Assembly (NCBI GenBank): GCA_020060485.1
Contig: JAGVAB010000045.1
Coordinates: 1-39,881 of the forward strand
Direction: 5' to 3'
Source of the DNA: Anaerolineales bacterium
GTDB lineage: Bacteria; Chloroflexota; Anaerolineae; Anaerolineales; Anaerolineaceae
DNA length: 39,881 nucleotides
Part shown: piece by piece, positions 28,701 to 35,748 of the stretch
How positions within the stretch are numbered: the first letter of the stretch is position 1
Layout of the letters: the number at the start of each line of letters is the position of its first letter
Notes under the pieces: generated by a model
Told to the model about the DNA's origin: nothing
Database searches by the model: none
What the model saw: the letters and a program-made list of their open reading frames with translations, nothing else
Translations under genes and position numbers: made by a program

Positions 28701-29744
28701 GCTGATGGTGTGCTGGTTACGGACAACATCAACAAAGTAACCCTTTTCAATGATTCGGCGTCCAAAATATTGAACCTCAGCCAGCAGGAAGTGGTGGGCA
28801 ACTCTCTGGACCAGTTCATGGGGCTGTTTGGCAAGGCGGCCGATGCCTGGCGCAGGACAATCCATGATTGGTCGCAGAACCCGGAATCATACCAGTCGGG
28901 AGACGTGTATGCTGAGCAGATCACTCTGGATAACAGCTTGATCGTTTCTGTGCACCTTTCGCCGGTATTGACCCGCAGTGAATTTTTGGGTACAGTTTCC
29001 ATCTTCCGTGACATTACCAGGGAAGTGATGCTGGACCGTATGAAGTCCGAGTTCATCGCCAATGTAAGCCACGAGCTGCGCACGCCGATTACCTCGATCA
29101 AGGGGTATGTGGAAGTGATGCTGATGGGGGCGGCAGGCGAGCTGGCCGACCAACAGAAGCACTTCCTGGGAATTGTGCGCGAGAATGCCGAGCGTTTGAA
29201 CATTCTGGTGGGCGATCTTCTGGATGTGTCGCGGATCGAATCAGGACAGGCTGAGGTTACCATCGCAGCCCTGGATTTGCACGAAGTGGTGGAGGATGTG
29301 GTTGCCGATTTTCAACTGAACCGGCAAAAGCCGCAAAAGCAAATTACCATTTCCTTAAAGGTAGAGAATGGCCTGCCCCCGGTGGCAGGCGACGCGGAAC
29401 GTGTGCGCCAGGTGACCAAAAACCTGGTGACCAATGGCTACAATTACACCGCGGAAGGCGGCGAGGTGGTCATTAAGATCTTCCGGGAAGGGGAAGCGGT
29501 GCAGGTGGATGTCAAAGATACGGGGGTTGGCATCCGGCCTGAAGAACAAAACCGCATCTTTGAGCGTTTCTACCGCGGCGAGAACCCGCTGGTGATGGCC
29601 ACGGCTGGTACCGGCCTGGGGTTGGCCATTTCCAAGACCCTGATCGATCGCATGGGAGGCAGGATCTGGTTTGAGAGCACAGGTACACCGGGAGAAGGCA
29701 GCACATTCTCCTATATCTTACCGGTATTCCACGCAGAGGATTGA
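22791..29744 (+). CDS. Giant sensor histidine kinase with about ten GAF domains and a PAS domain
   Basis: 2317 residues. One N-terminal hydrophobic segment (about 7-29) anchors it. GAF-like units are seen at about 165-325, 333-495, 506-680, 683-836, 843-1033, 1073-1236, 1245-1413, 1423-1583, 1593-1760 and 1781-1943; each starts with a short Leu-rich helix and most end in a variant of the ALENARLF pattern. Then comes a PAS-like domain (about 1963-2076, VLVTDNINKVTLFNDSASKI), HisKA with His2094 (SHELRTP), and HATPase with the N box (KNLVTNGYNYT), Asp2243 (DTGVGI) and GTGLGLAIS. It is a tandem multi-ligand or partner-sensing kinase. The CheY-like gene three bases later is the likely phosphoacceptor. 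Confidence 0.93.
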   Translation: MFSLDPFSLGIILVALGLGFWLLVRLFIRGLQHPGKTEEVSVPVDVVTEVEETGPREDAVLIVGRGGRLISINQRGREYFRLEEGEAATLNRLSRRIRPSDGFLTLCAAEGQARFALEGRMLEGVSYRIPSQPASLMMIVMHPAEIKTGLGSSSTAETPQALRSFLALTEGILSNLELEETLKAILENVEKISPADFIEISLWDDDATTLTPYHFNDAGDLERRLVVADKRRRVAEEFSRQIVETRQPLLMSNLDPATDLQIDPSSFSDANLRSYLGIPLSAGAQFVGLLELGSVTPGALKEDDLDLMKLLGGQVSVALHNALLYQSERKRTAELSGLAQLSQAIRSVRDPHQVYAGLIDSIVPLFSVEDLGFLIYNELTHVLEGQVPFHGLPAQFVRLYRTEIPPNSTAEKLMLYQDVIVSKNAAEDPRFETLGLQPLMQAASMRETVLVPLQSGGKLLGYLQASNHPDGPRKFSNDEIHLLTIVASQSAPIIENARLVQQTRLRAQRAEALRAIASLASSDATLEEVFSLALRNLGEILKADVGAVFLLDRERGALTIQRNSMYGRLPSLPEREAFLAVDHPQFAFTVTGSQHAFTSDRLSEAQALIPFYGQILELWKIESVVAVPMVVRDVGVGEIWFGSLSPGFFDQGDLQVLMTAAGQLGGVVEQSYLFAQTDDSLRRRVDQLTALTRISRELSTSLDIPYLLKLVYDEALQASRAEFGQILLFDLEASQDEKLKVKASAGNLPEMQLSSLEISVLKAGEPLNVPDVGKVGFRAPDASIQSALMVPIVYQDKRNGLILLYSTVKSCFDATAVEIVLSLASQTALVLGNALQYESQIQRATTLRRELDSVGKTLQVFRDLSPSSSLLESLQVVADGIRDATTFRSVLVNIHEDETDLLHRKVGVGIPEKLWQELEARPQPWQEYRKILRPEFKVGDIAYFIPADQKSVLPENLHVVNILPAGSEEEVQSWSTDDLLILPLYDSVGDIMATISVDNPGDGRRPDQLTIEMLELFSLQACIVIENQRQMEALHARLQDSQGTDEEMKINREQLPALLHKDLQQTLMVHTLHRQLERMRSGIELAALTGRQTDVRTLLRTMAQELLMRFDLQVALIAEQSPAGPQILEILGSVPQTANPEALFGQRNPLRYLMEDERLVLAANLDDVPEWKNNALLNTLNAHSFIGLPVIGDGRMFGILVAGDKTLPPFSDEDRHIFEQLTSQMSIGLQNLQLLNEAQRSLQEVYMLLDFSRRLGSLDKTSILQSLVDGVLQVLPLAEAAWVGLWDDATRQIVPQAAGGYADIDSMLQIVYPLDGNQNLPLKAFNDGHPLRVAEINLAVDYNLPSEDLMRFQRGTGGNVPSSSLLVPILRGDHKLGLLVVDNFAAGSAFGMDDEAMILSLSQQTALALENADLFRSSEGRAAQLEALTRVAGTLTSSLQPDELIASLLEQLQSVISYDTATLWLRTGDHLHIAAARGFKDEESREEISVLIDDSLLFQEMIKTYQPLNVSDVRNDERFPSLLEAEYYSWLGIPLIAKSELAGVIALEKREANFYDPDHIRAATTFAGQAAVALENARLFADSARRTAELDQRSKRLAQLNELSVELGSTLDMDVLLKIASRQLMNAMEGSGVAAVMLNADGQYELLVELPEPQETTIKFLPETPLLKRLRDTAGIFSTEDAVEEAELKDLYPLFFARHQARSLLIVPLVVGVNFEGWLFLWREVIHRHSTSEIELARTVANQAAIAVQNALLFQETRRLTRNLERRVQERTQELRQEHQNTETLLRIITELSASLDMDHVLGRTLSVLNESLGAEHSMILLSQEKGKVYHRGSYTAWMQKENRHSARESERSIANWVIDQRNSALIDEMRSDPRWSFGADDALGYQSVIAVPLIHGEQVLGALLLFHSQPAFFIIEQVGLLEATARQISISLSNAELFNLIRDQAENLGTMFRGQQIEASRSRAILEAVADGVLVTDNINKVTLFNDSASKILNLSQQEVVGNSLDQFMGLFGKAADAWRRTIHDWSQNPESYQSGDVYAEQITLDNSLIVSVHLSPVLTRSEFLGTVSIFRDITREVMLDRMKSEFIANVSHELRTPITSIKGYVEVMLMGAAGELADQQKHFLGIVRENAERLNILVGDLLDVSRIESGQAEVTIAALDLHEVVEDVVADFQLNRQKPQKQITISLKVENGLPPVAGDAERVRQVTKNLVTNGYNYTAEGGEVVIKIFREGEAVQVDVKDTGVGIRPEEQNRIFERFYRGENPLVMATAGTGLGLAISKTLIDRMGGRIWFESTGTPGEGSTFSYILPVFHAED

Positions 29745-29747
29745 AGC

Positions 29748-30134
29748 ATGGCAAAGATACTAATCGCAGAAGATGAGCAGGATATTCGCACCTTGATCAC
29801 ATTCACCTTGCAATTTGCTGGGCATCAGGTGGTGGCTTTCAAGGATGGACAGGAGGCGCTGGAGGCTGCCGGTGGTGAAATGCCGGACTTGATCCTGATG
29901 GATGTGCGCATGCCGCGCATGGACGGCTATGAAGCCTGCCGTCAGATGAAGGAAGACCCCGCCATTCAGAATATTCCAGTGGTGTTTTTGTCTGCCAAAG
30001 GCCAGGAATCGGAGATCAACAATGGTTATGAAGCAGGCGCAGCGGAATACCTTCTAAAACCGTTCGCACCGGATGAATTGACCCACCGGGTGAATTTTTT
30101 ACTGGAAAAGTTTGGAAAAGCGAAATCATCATGA
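29748..30134 (+). CDS. CheY-like single-domain response regulator
   Basis: 128 residues, receiver domain only. Phosphoacceptor Asp52 (LILMDVRMPRMDG), acidic Asp9 and Glu10 region (IAEDEQD), Lys104 (LLKPFAPDE) and the conserved Ser82 position (FLSAKG). Starts three bases after the giant kinase stop and overlaps the next gene by ATGA, so kinase, regulator and pseudo-hydrolase are one unit. Likely relays phosphate from His2094 of the kinase to an unseen partner. Confidence 0.93.
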   Translation: MAKILIAEDEQDIRTLITFTLQFAGHQVVAFKDGQEALEAAGGEMPDLILMDVRMPRMDGYEACRQMKEDPAIQNIPVVFLSAKGQESEINNGYEAGAAEYLLKPFAPDELTHRVNFLLEKFGKAKSS

Positions 30135-30919
30135 GCGTAGTTTTGATCAACCAGGAGATCGTACATTACGAAGTTCTGGGACGCGGCCGTCCAGTGATCT
30201 TTTTGCATAGCTGGGTAGGTTCCTGGCGATACTGGATACCCAGCCTGCAGGCGGCATCCACCAATTACCGCGCTTATGCTCTTGATTTGTGGGGGTTTGG
30301 AGAAACAGCCCGAAGTACGCACGGATTTTCCCTGGAGAGTCAGGTGGGATTGCTTGACCAATTCCTGTCTCAGATGGGTATTGGCAAGATTGCCCTGGTG
30401 GGGCATGGCCTGGGAGCGATTGTAGGACTTCAATTTGCCGCCTTGCATCCAGATTTGGTTGATCGGGTTTTTGCTATTTCCTGCCCCCTGAAAAGCGAGT
30501 TTATCAATGAACGTCTGCACACAGATTCATCCCTTGAACTGGCAGGCTGGTTGACCAACCAGCGCCCTGAACTGGCCGCAGTGGTGGAAGACACAGCAAA
30601 AATTGCGCCTGAAGTGAGCCGTTATTATTGGGAAGGCGTGGATGATCTTCGCTTGCAGTCGCTTTGGCAGCAGTGCCCAAGTGTGTGCCTGATGGTGCAA
30701 GGGCTTGAGGATCCAGCTGTGCGGGCGGCAGACGAGAGCTTGATGCTGCACTTGTCGGACAAGATCAAATACATGTACTTCACCGAATCAGGGCATTTCC
30801 CAATGCAGGATGAGGATGAAAGATTTCACCGCCTGATGGCAGAGTTTTTGGCATTGCCTTCCGGCCAGAGCCCGCGCGCCTTGCAGATGACCGAGTCCTG
30901 GCGGCGGCGGGTGCGCTGA
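30131..30919 (+). CDS. Alpha/beta-hydrolase paralogue lacking the nucleophile
   Basis: 262 residues, same fold as the hydrolase at 18953-19771 (VIFLHSWVGSWRYW, ALDLWGFGE). The nucleophile elbow reads GHGLGA, so Ser is Gly at residue 93. Asp194 (GLEDPAV) and His222 (SGHFPM) remain. With no Ser it cannot use the usual mechanism; it may bind a ligand or partner. Translational overlap with the CheY-like gene suggests a role in the kinase pathway. The C-terminus is basic (SWRRRVR). Confidence 0.85.
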   Translation: MSVVLINQEIVHYEVLGRGRPVIFLHSWVGSWRYWIPSLQAASTNYRAYALDLWGFGETARSTHGFSLESQVGLLDQFLSQMGIGKIALVGHGLGAIVGLQFAALHPDLVDRVFAISCPLKSEFINERLHTDSSLELAGWLTNQRPELAAVVEDTAKIAPEVSRYYWEGVDDLRLQSLWQQCPSVCLMVQGLEDPAVRAADESLMLHLSDKIKYMYFTESGHFPMQDEDERFHRLMAEFLALPSGQSPRALQMTESWRRRVR

Positions 30920-31071
30920 ACCAGCACCTGGCCTGGGTTCGAATGCAGGTATTTCTCCCTAAATTTCTGGCGCATTTCTAATAAAGATAGAGTTTTCGGC
31001 AACTATCGCGAAGCGCCCTCCCCATCAAACGTCTCTTACATGGCAATTTCCAGAGATCCTAAAGATACCCT

Positions 31072-31100
31072 TTGTGTACTGGGTGCAAATCTGGTATTGT
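31072..31100 (+). promoter_or_regulatory. Possible promoter of the GNAT gene
   Basis: TTGTGT (31072-31077), 17-base spacer, TATTGT (31095-31100). A moderate match at good spacing, 48 bases before the chosen ATG. Confidence 0.45.
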
Positions 31101-31148
31101 TAATGTGCCGGACTTTATCCCATGTGTTATTCAGCGAGAGGGCAGGCC

Positions 31149-32036
31149 ATGATCGAAAATGTGAGCGCTGAGGATATTGAGCGGGTGATCGTTTTACGGG
31201 ATTCCTTTTGCAAGGAGGATGCTTACATCTTGCAGCGGACAGCCCTGGAATTTCGGGTCATGTATGGGGAAAAAATATCCAATGGACAGGCATTTTTACG
31301 ACTGTTGACCGAGAATGGCAATGCAACTGGTTATTGTCTGGTGGAGCTCCAGGGGCAGACAGGCTGGATTAAAGAAGTGTATGTTGATCCCCTGCGCAGG
31401 GATGTGCAGGCATATTTGACCTTGCTGCAGGATGCAGTCGCGTGGTGCACAGAAAGCCAGGCGCATCAGGTGCGGTATATCTGTCCGGAGCGGCCGCTGG
31501 AATGTACAGCAGCATTTTGTGAGTTCGGCTTTGATCTCATGCGGGAGCATGTTCAAATGGAGATGCCCCTGCAGGAGATTTTTGACCAACCTCCTGCACT
31601 GGAGTTGATCTCATTCAAGGACTTTGGCCCTGGCGACCGGCTGGTAGATTGGGTGGCACATTGCACCGGGAATGATGGTTTGTATTCAGCAACAGATTTG
31701 GAGCCATTCGTTTTGGATGAAGGTGATTTTTCTTTTGTGGCTTTCAAGGACGGCGAGCCGGTGGGTTTCATGATCGCTGAAGTCAACGAACAGCGTAATC
31801 AGCAGGAACGACAGCGGGTGTTGTACATTGAGCAGATGGCCGTGGCTCCTGGATACCGCATGCGGGGCCTTGCCACCCAGATGCTTGATCTGGTATTTCG
31901 CAAAGGATTGGTCCTGGGATTGTTGACAGCCCGTCTGCATGTCTTTCATGACAATGCTGCGGCATACCGCCTGTATGAAAAGCTGGGTTTTGTGGAGGTC
32001 AAGCGCATCAATCATTGGCTGCTGGAAGTGGAGTGA
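31149..32036 (+). CDS. Tandem GNAT N-acetyltransferase
   Basis: 295 residues. Two GNAT-like halves: a divergent N-terminal one (about 1-140, with WIKEVYVDPLRRD) and a canonical C-terminal one with acetyl-CoA loop VAPGYRMRGLATQMLDL and the terminal HDNAAAYRLYEKLGFVEV. Only the second half keeps the R-G-L-A motif, so the first may be a non-catalytic binding half. The ATG at 31149 is chosen for the GAGAGGG ribosome-binding site; an upstream ATG at 31122 in the same frame has none. Substrate unknown. Confidence 0.82.
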   Translation: MIENVSAEDIERVIVLRDSFCKEDAYILQRTALEFRVMYGEKISNGQAFLRLLTENGNATGYCLVELQGQTGWIKEVYVDPLRRDVQAYLTLLQDAVAWCTESQAHQVRYICPERPLECTAAFCEFGFDLMREHVQMEMPLQEIFDQPPALELISFKDFGPGDRLVDWVAHCTGNDGLYSATDLEPFVLDEGDFSFVAFKDGEPVGFMIAEVNEQRNQQERQRVLYIEQMAVAPGYRMRGLATQMLDLVFRKGLVLGLLTARLHVFHDNAAAYRLYEKLGFVEVKRINHWLLEVE

Positions 32037-32079
32037 ATGCAAGCCCGGAGATGAAATTCGACCAAAATCGTCCATAATA

Positions 32080-32108
32080 TTGACAATTTTGGCAGTATTC
32101 AATATACT
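32080..32108 (+). promoter_or_regulatory. Promoter of the thiamine operon
   Basis: Perfect TTGACA (32080-32085), a 17-base spacer and TATACT (32103-32108). Transcription starts near 32115, just before the TPP aptamer. Confidence 0.88.
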
Positions 32109-32128
32109 CACTGGTAGTGAGATTAACA

Positions 32129-32225
32129 ACACGGGGAGCCAGAAATCAAGGCTGAGAGGAGGACCACGAGTCCTCGACCCGCATGACCTGAACCGGATAA
32201 TGCCGGCGTAGGAAGCAAATAGATT
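32129..32225 (+). ncRNA. TPP (THI-element) riboswitch
   Basis: Core motifs in order: ACACGGGGAGCC (32129-32140), GGCTGAGAGG (32150-32159), a P3a hairpin GAGGA/TCCTC (about 32157-32175), GACCC (32176-32180), ACCTGAACCGGATAATGCC (32186-32204) and GGCGTAGGAAGC. This is the standard TPP aptamer with the extra P3a arm. Binding of TPP should promote the terminator at 32237-32271. It fits the thiamine genes that follow. Confidence 0.96.
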
Positions 32226-32236
32226 GTGAATCGATT

Positions 32237-32271
32237 CGCCCACCTGCGCTGGCAGGAATGGGCGTTTTTTT
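32237..32271 (+). terminator. TPP-controlled terminator abutting the thiN start
   Basis: CGCCCA pairs with TGGGCG and CCTGC with GCAGG (32237-32264, AA bulge, four-base loop GCTG), followed by seven Ts (32265-32271). The next base is the A of the thiN ATG, so terminator and start codon touch. Confidence 0.9.
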
Positions 32272-32940
32272 ATGGAAAAACAACGCGCGGTGATCTTTGT
32301 GAATGGTGAGCTGCCCCATCTTGAGGCGCTGCGCCGGTTGATTCAGCCGGATGACTACCTGGTTGCTGTGGATGGTGGCCTGCGTCATGTACTGGCTCTG
32401 GGGCTGCCCCCCCGGCTTTTGATCGGCGACCTGGATTCGGTGACTTCCGAACAAATCGCTGCAATGACAGCCCGCGGCGTGGAAGTGCGCCGCTTTGCTC
32501 CCCGAAAGGATGAAACAGATTTGCAACTGGCTGTGCAGGCCGTGCATGAAGCCGGTTACCGCCAGGTGCTGCTGGTGGCCGCCCTGGGTGGACGGCTTGA
32601 CCATACCCTGGGCAACCTGTATCTTTTGACCGATCCGGCCCTGGCGGATTGTGAAGTGCGCCTGGACGATGGGGTGGAAGAGGTGTTTCTGATCAGGGAG
32701 ACGGGCGAGGTGAAAGGCATGGCGGGGGATCTGGTCTCATTGCTGCCGGTGGAGGAATCTGCATCGGGGGTCACCACTGCCGGTCTGGAATACCCTCTGC
32801 GTGCTGAAGTGCTGTGGCGGCACCAGCCGCGCGGCGTCAGCAATGTTATGCTGGGTGAAAAGGCAGGCATTAGTGTTACGGACGGAACCTTGTTTTGCAT
32901 TCATACCCGGCAAGGATCAAATATCAATATCAGGAGTTAA
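32272..32940 (+). CDS. thiN: Thiamine pyrophosphokinase
   Basis: 222 residues. Transfers pyrophosphate from ATP to thiamine, giving TPP. Seen: AVDGGLRHVLALG (32-44), LIGDLDSV (50-57), KDETDLQLA (79-87) and GGRLDHTLGNL (106-116), the family's metal and substrate motifs. The C-terminal beta-domain is present. It directly follows the TPP riboswitch terminator, so TPP feeds back on its own synthesis. The ribosome-binding site is weak: GGG at 32260-32262 lies nine bases upstream, inside the terminator stem. Confidence 0.95.
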   Translation: MEKQRAVIFVNGELPHLEALRRLIQPDDYLVAVDGGLRHVLALGLPPRLLIGDLDSVTSEQIAAMTARGVEVRRFAPRKDETDLQLAVQAVHEAGYRQVLLVAALGGRLDHTLGNLYLLTDPALADCEVRLDDGVEEVFLIRETGEVKGMAGDLVSLLPVEESASGVTTAGLEYPLRAEVLWRHQPRGVSNVMLGEKAGISVTDGTLFCIHTRQGSNINIRS

Positions 32941-32945
32941 CGAAA

Positions 32946-34019
32946 ATGAAACGAGCATGGATATTCATAGCAATTGTTGTAGTTTTGGGCCTGGCATTGA
33001 GTGCCTGCGGCATTGCGGCAGACAAGGTGAGCACAGACCCGGCACAGCCACAGGTTTTGACGGTAATGACCCACGATTCCTTTGCTGCCAGCGAGGATGT
33101 GATTGCGCAGTTTGAAGCTGAGAACGGGGTCAAATTGCGCTTTGTGAAAGCTGGAGATGCCGGAGCGGCACTGAACAAGGCCATTCTTTCCAAAAATGCT
33201 CCTTTGGCGGATGTATTCTTTGGGCTGGACAATACTTTTTTGTCGCGCGCTTTGGCAGAAGATCTTTTTGTGCCGTATGCTTCTCCGCTGTTGGCCGAGA
33301 TCCCCGATGAATTTGAACTGGATGACGGCCATCGTGTTTTACCGGTGGACTATGGCGATGTATGCATCAATTATGACCAGGTCTATTTTGCCGAAAAGGG
33401 ATTGGAACTGCCCAAATCGCTGGAAGAATTGACCCGCCCGGAATATGCCGGCTTGCTGGCAGTGCAGAATCCCGCCACTTCTTCCCCAGGCCTGGCGTTT
33501 CTGCTGGCGACGGTGGCGCATTTCGGCGACCCCGGGTATCTGGAGTACTGGGCAGAACTACGTCAGAACGGCGTGGTGGTGGTCAACGATTGGGAGACGG
33601 CCTACTATACCAATTTCAGCGCCTCGTCCGGTCGAGGGCCGCAGCCGATGGTGGTATCTTATGGTTCCAGCCCGGCCGTGGAAGTGATCTTTGCCGAGAC
33701 GCCGCTGTCCGAAGCGCCAACCGCCTCGCTGGTGGGGCCGAATATGTGCTTCCGGCAGGTAGAATTTGCGGGCATTTTGAAGGGCACCCGGAATCAAGCT
33801 CTGGCTGAGAAGTTTGTGGACTTTATGCTGGGACGCAGCTTTCAGGCGGATGTGCCTTTGCAGATGTTTGTTTTTCCGGTCAACGAGAACGTTGTGCTGC
33901 CGGAAGTCTTTGTGAAGTTCAGCCAGATTCCCGATCAGCCGGCGCAGCTTGACCCGGAACAGATTGCTGCCCATCGCGAAAAGTGGATCACGGCCTGGGA
34001 TGAGGTTGTGCTGCGGTGA
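32946..34019 (+). CDS. thiB: Thiamine ABC transporter substrate-binding lipoprotein
   Basis: 357 residues. Lipoprotein signal: MKRAWIF, a hydrophobic stretch, then LSAC with Cys21 as the lipidation site. The mature part matches ThiB: VLTVMTHDSFAAS, ADVFFGLDNTFLSRAL, LPVDYGDVCINYD, NPATSSPGLAFLLATV and SYGSSPAVEV. The ATG at 32946 is chosen for AGGAG nine bases upstream; the frame is open to 32895 but that would overlap thiN. It ends overlapping the permease start (GTGA). The TPP riboswitch supports a thiamine or precursor substrate. Confidence 0.93.
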   Translation: MKRAWIFIAIVVVLGLALSACGIAADKVSTDPAQPQVLTVMTHDSFAASEDVIAQFEAENGVKLRFVKAGDAGAALNKAILSKNAPLADVFFGLDNTFLSRALAEDLFVPYASPLLAEIPDEFELDDGHRVLPVDYGDVCINYDQVYFAEKGLELPKSLEELTRPEYAGLLAVQNPATSSPGLAFLLATVAHFGDPGYLEYWAELRQNGVVVVNDWETAYYTNFSASSGRGPQPMVVSYGSSPAVEVIFAETPLSEAPTASLVGPNMCFRQVEFAGILKGTRNQALAEKFVDFMLGRSFQADVPLQMFVFPVNENVVLPEVFVKFSQIPDQPAQLDPEQIAAHREKWITAWDEVVLR

Positions 34020-35728
34020 GGCTTATCAGCAGGAGCGCAGCCCAGGCCCGGCCGCGGGCAGCCCTGTTGTGGGCTGTTCCTGGCCTGTTCCTGCTGTTCT
34101 TTTTCTTTTACCCTTTGGCGTCCGTCTTTTGGACAGCGGGTGAGATATCCCTGACGCAGGGCTTGAATCTGGATATCTGGTTGCGCGTCTGGCGGCCGCT
34201 GCGCTTTACATTCTTTCAAGCGGGGTTGTCCATGCTGTTGACCATGGCGGCAGGCCTGCCGGCGGCTTATGTGTTTGCCCGTTTCACTTTCCCCGGCAAG
34301 AAGCTGTTACGTGTGCTGGCTACCCTGCCATTTATCCTGCCGACAGTGGTGGTGGCAGCCAGCTTCAACGCTTTTCTGGGGCCGCGCGGACTGGTCAACG
34401 CGGCCTTGATGCGCTGGTTTGACCTGGCGGCACCGCCGGTGCAGTTCATGAACACATTGTGGGCCATCCTGCTGGCACATGTTTTTTACAATCTGTCGGT
34501 GGTGATCCGCGTGGTGGGCAGCGCCTGGGTGCAGTTGAGCACCCGTCAGGAACAGGCTGCCCGCGTGCTGGGGGCTTCTGCCTGGCGCACATTGTGGGAA
34601 GTGACCCTGCCGTTGTTGAAGAATGCCATTCTGGGGGCCGCCTTGCTGGTATTTCTGTTCGATTTCACCAGCTTTGGCGTGGTGTTGATGTTGGGTGGAC
34701 CAAAATTTGCCACCCTGGAGGTGGAGATCTACCTGCAAGCCATGCACATGCTCAATCTGCCGGCGGCAGGTCTGCTTTCAGCCATTCAGCTTGGGGTGAC
34801 TTTGCTCCTGACCATCCTCAGCACACGCCTGCACACCCGGCGGGAGATGAAGATGATGCCCCTGCTGCACAGTGAAGCTGTGCGCCGGCCGCGCAGCCGG
34901 GGGGAGAAATTGTTGGTGGGGGGCATGGCGCTGCTGCTGATCGTGCTTTTGGTATTACCGGTGGGGGCGTTGGGCCTGCGTTCACTGACCCGTCTGGATG
35001 CCGAGCGCGGCCAGCAAGGAACGGTGTCGTCTGGTCTGACCCTGGCTTATTACCGGGAACTGTTCACCAACCGGAGCGGCACGCTGTTCTATGTGCCGCC
35101 GGTGGAGGCCATGCGCAATTCTCTTGCCTATGCCGGGGTGACGGTACTGGCCTCGCTGGGATTGGGCTTTCTGGTGGCGTATGCCCTGGCGCAAAAAGCG
35201 CGTGCCAACCGAATTCTGGAACCAGCCCTGATGCTGCCTTTGGGTGCTTCGGCAGTGACCCTGGGACTGGGCTTTATTCTGGCCTTCAACCGTCCGCCGG
35301 TGACGCTGCTTGCATCGCCGCTGCTGGTGCCGATTGCGCATAGCCTTGTAGCGCTGCCCTTCGTGGTGCGCACTTTACAGCCAGCCCTGGAGTCCATTCC
35401 GGTCTCCCTGCGCCAGGCAGCCGCCGTGCTGGGGGCTTCACCCTGGCAGGTATGGAAAGAAGTGGACGTACCGATTCTGGGTCGCGCCACTCTTGCGGCG
35501 GCCATTTTTGCCTTTACCATTTCGCTGGGAGAATTTGGGGCAACTTCCTTTCTCTCCCGGCCAGAGACGCCAACCCTGCCGGTGGCCATTTTCAGCTTTT
35601 TATCCAAACCCGGGGCTTTAAATTATGGACAGGCGTTGGCCATGTCGACCTTGCTTATGGTGGTGTGCGGCTTGAGCATTCTGCTTCTGGAACGCCTGCG
35701 CCTGCCGGGAGCCGGGGTTGATCTGTGA
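34016..35728 (+). CDS. thiP: Thiamine ABC transporter permease (fused, ThiP type)
   Basis: 570 residues, about twelve membrane segments in two homologous halves. Each half has an ATPase-coupling EAA loop: EQAARVLGASAWRTLWEVTL near 179-198 and RQAAAVLGASPWQVWKEVDV near 466-485. A short cytoplasmic linker near residue 280-300 joins the halves. Start GTG overlaps the thiB stop by GTGA, so translation is coupled. FbpB-type iron permeases share this architecture, but the ThiB partner and riboswitch favour thiamine. Confidence 0.92.
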   Translation: MRLISRSAAQARPRAALLWAVPGLFLLFFFFYPLASVFWTAGEISLTQGLNLDIWLRVWRPLRFTFFQAGLSMLLTMAAGLPAAYVFARFTFPGKKLLRVLATLPFILPTVVVAASFNAFLGPRGLVNAALMRWFDLAAPPVQFMNTLWAILLAHVFYNLSVVIRVVGSAWVQLSTRQEQAARVLGASAWRTLWEVTLPLLKNAILGAALLVFLFDFTSFGVVLMLGGPKFATLEVEIYLQAMHMLNLPAAGLLSAIQLGVTLLLTILSTRLHTRREMKMMPLLHSEAVRRPRSRGEKLLVGGMALLLIVLLVLPVGALGLRSLTRLDAERGQQGTVSSGLTLAYYRELFTNRSGTLFYVPPVEAMRNSLAYAGVTVLASLGLGFLVAYALAQKARANRILEPALMLPLGASAVTLGLGFILAFNRPPVTLLASPLLVPIAHSLVALPFVVRTLQPALESIPVSLRQAAAVLGASPWQVWKEVDVPILGRATLAAAIFAFTISLGEFGATSFLSRPETPTLPVAIFSFLSKPGALNYGQALAMSTLLMVVCGLSILLLERLRLPGAGVDL

Positions 35729-35748
35729 TGAAGGAGAAAAGAAACGCG

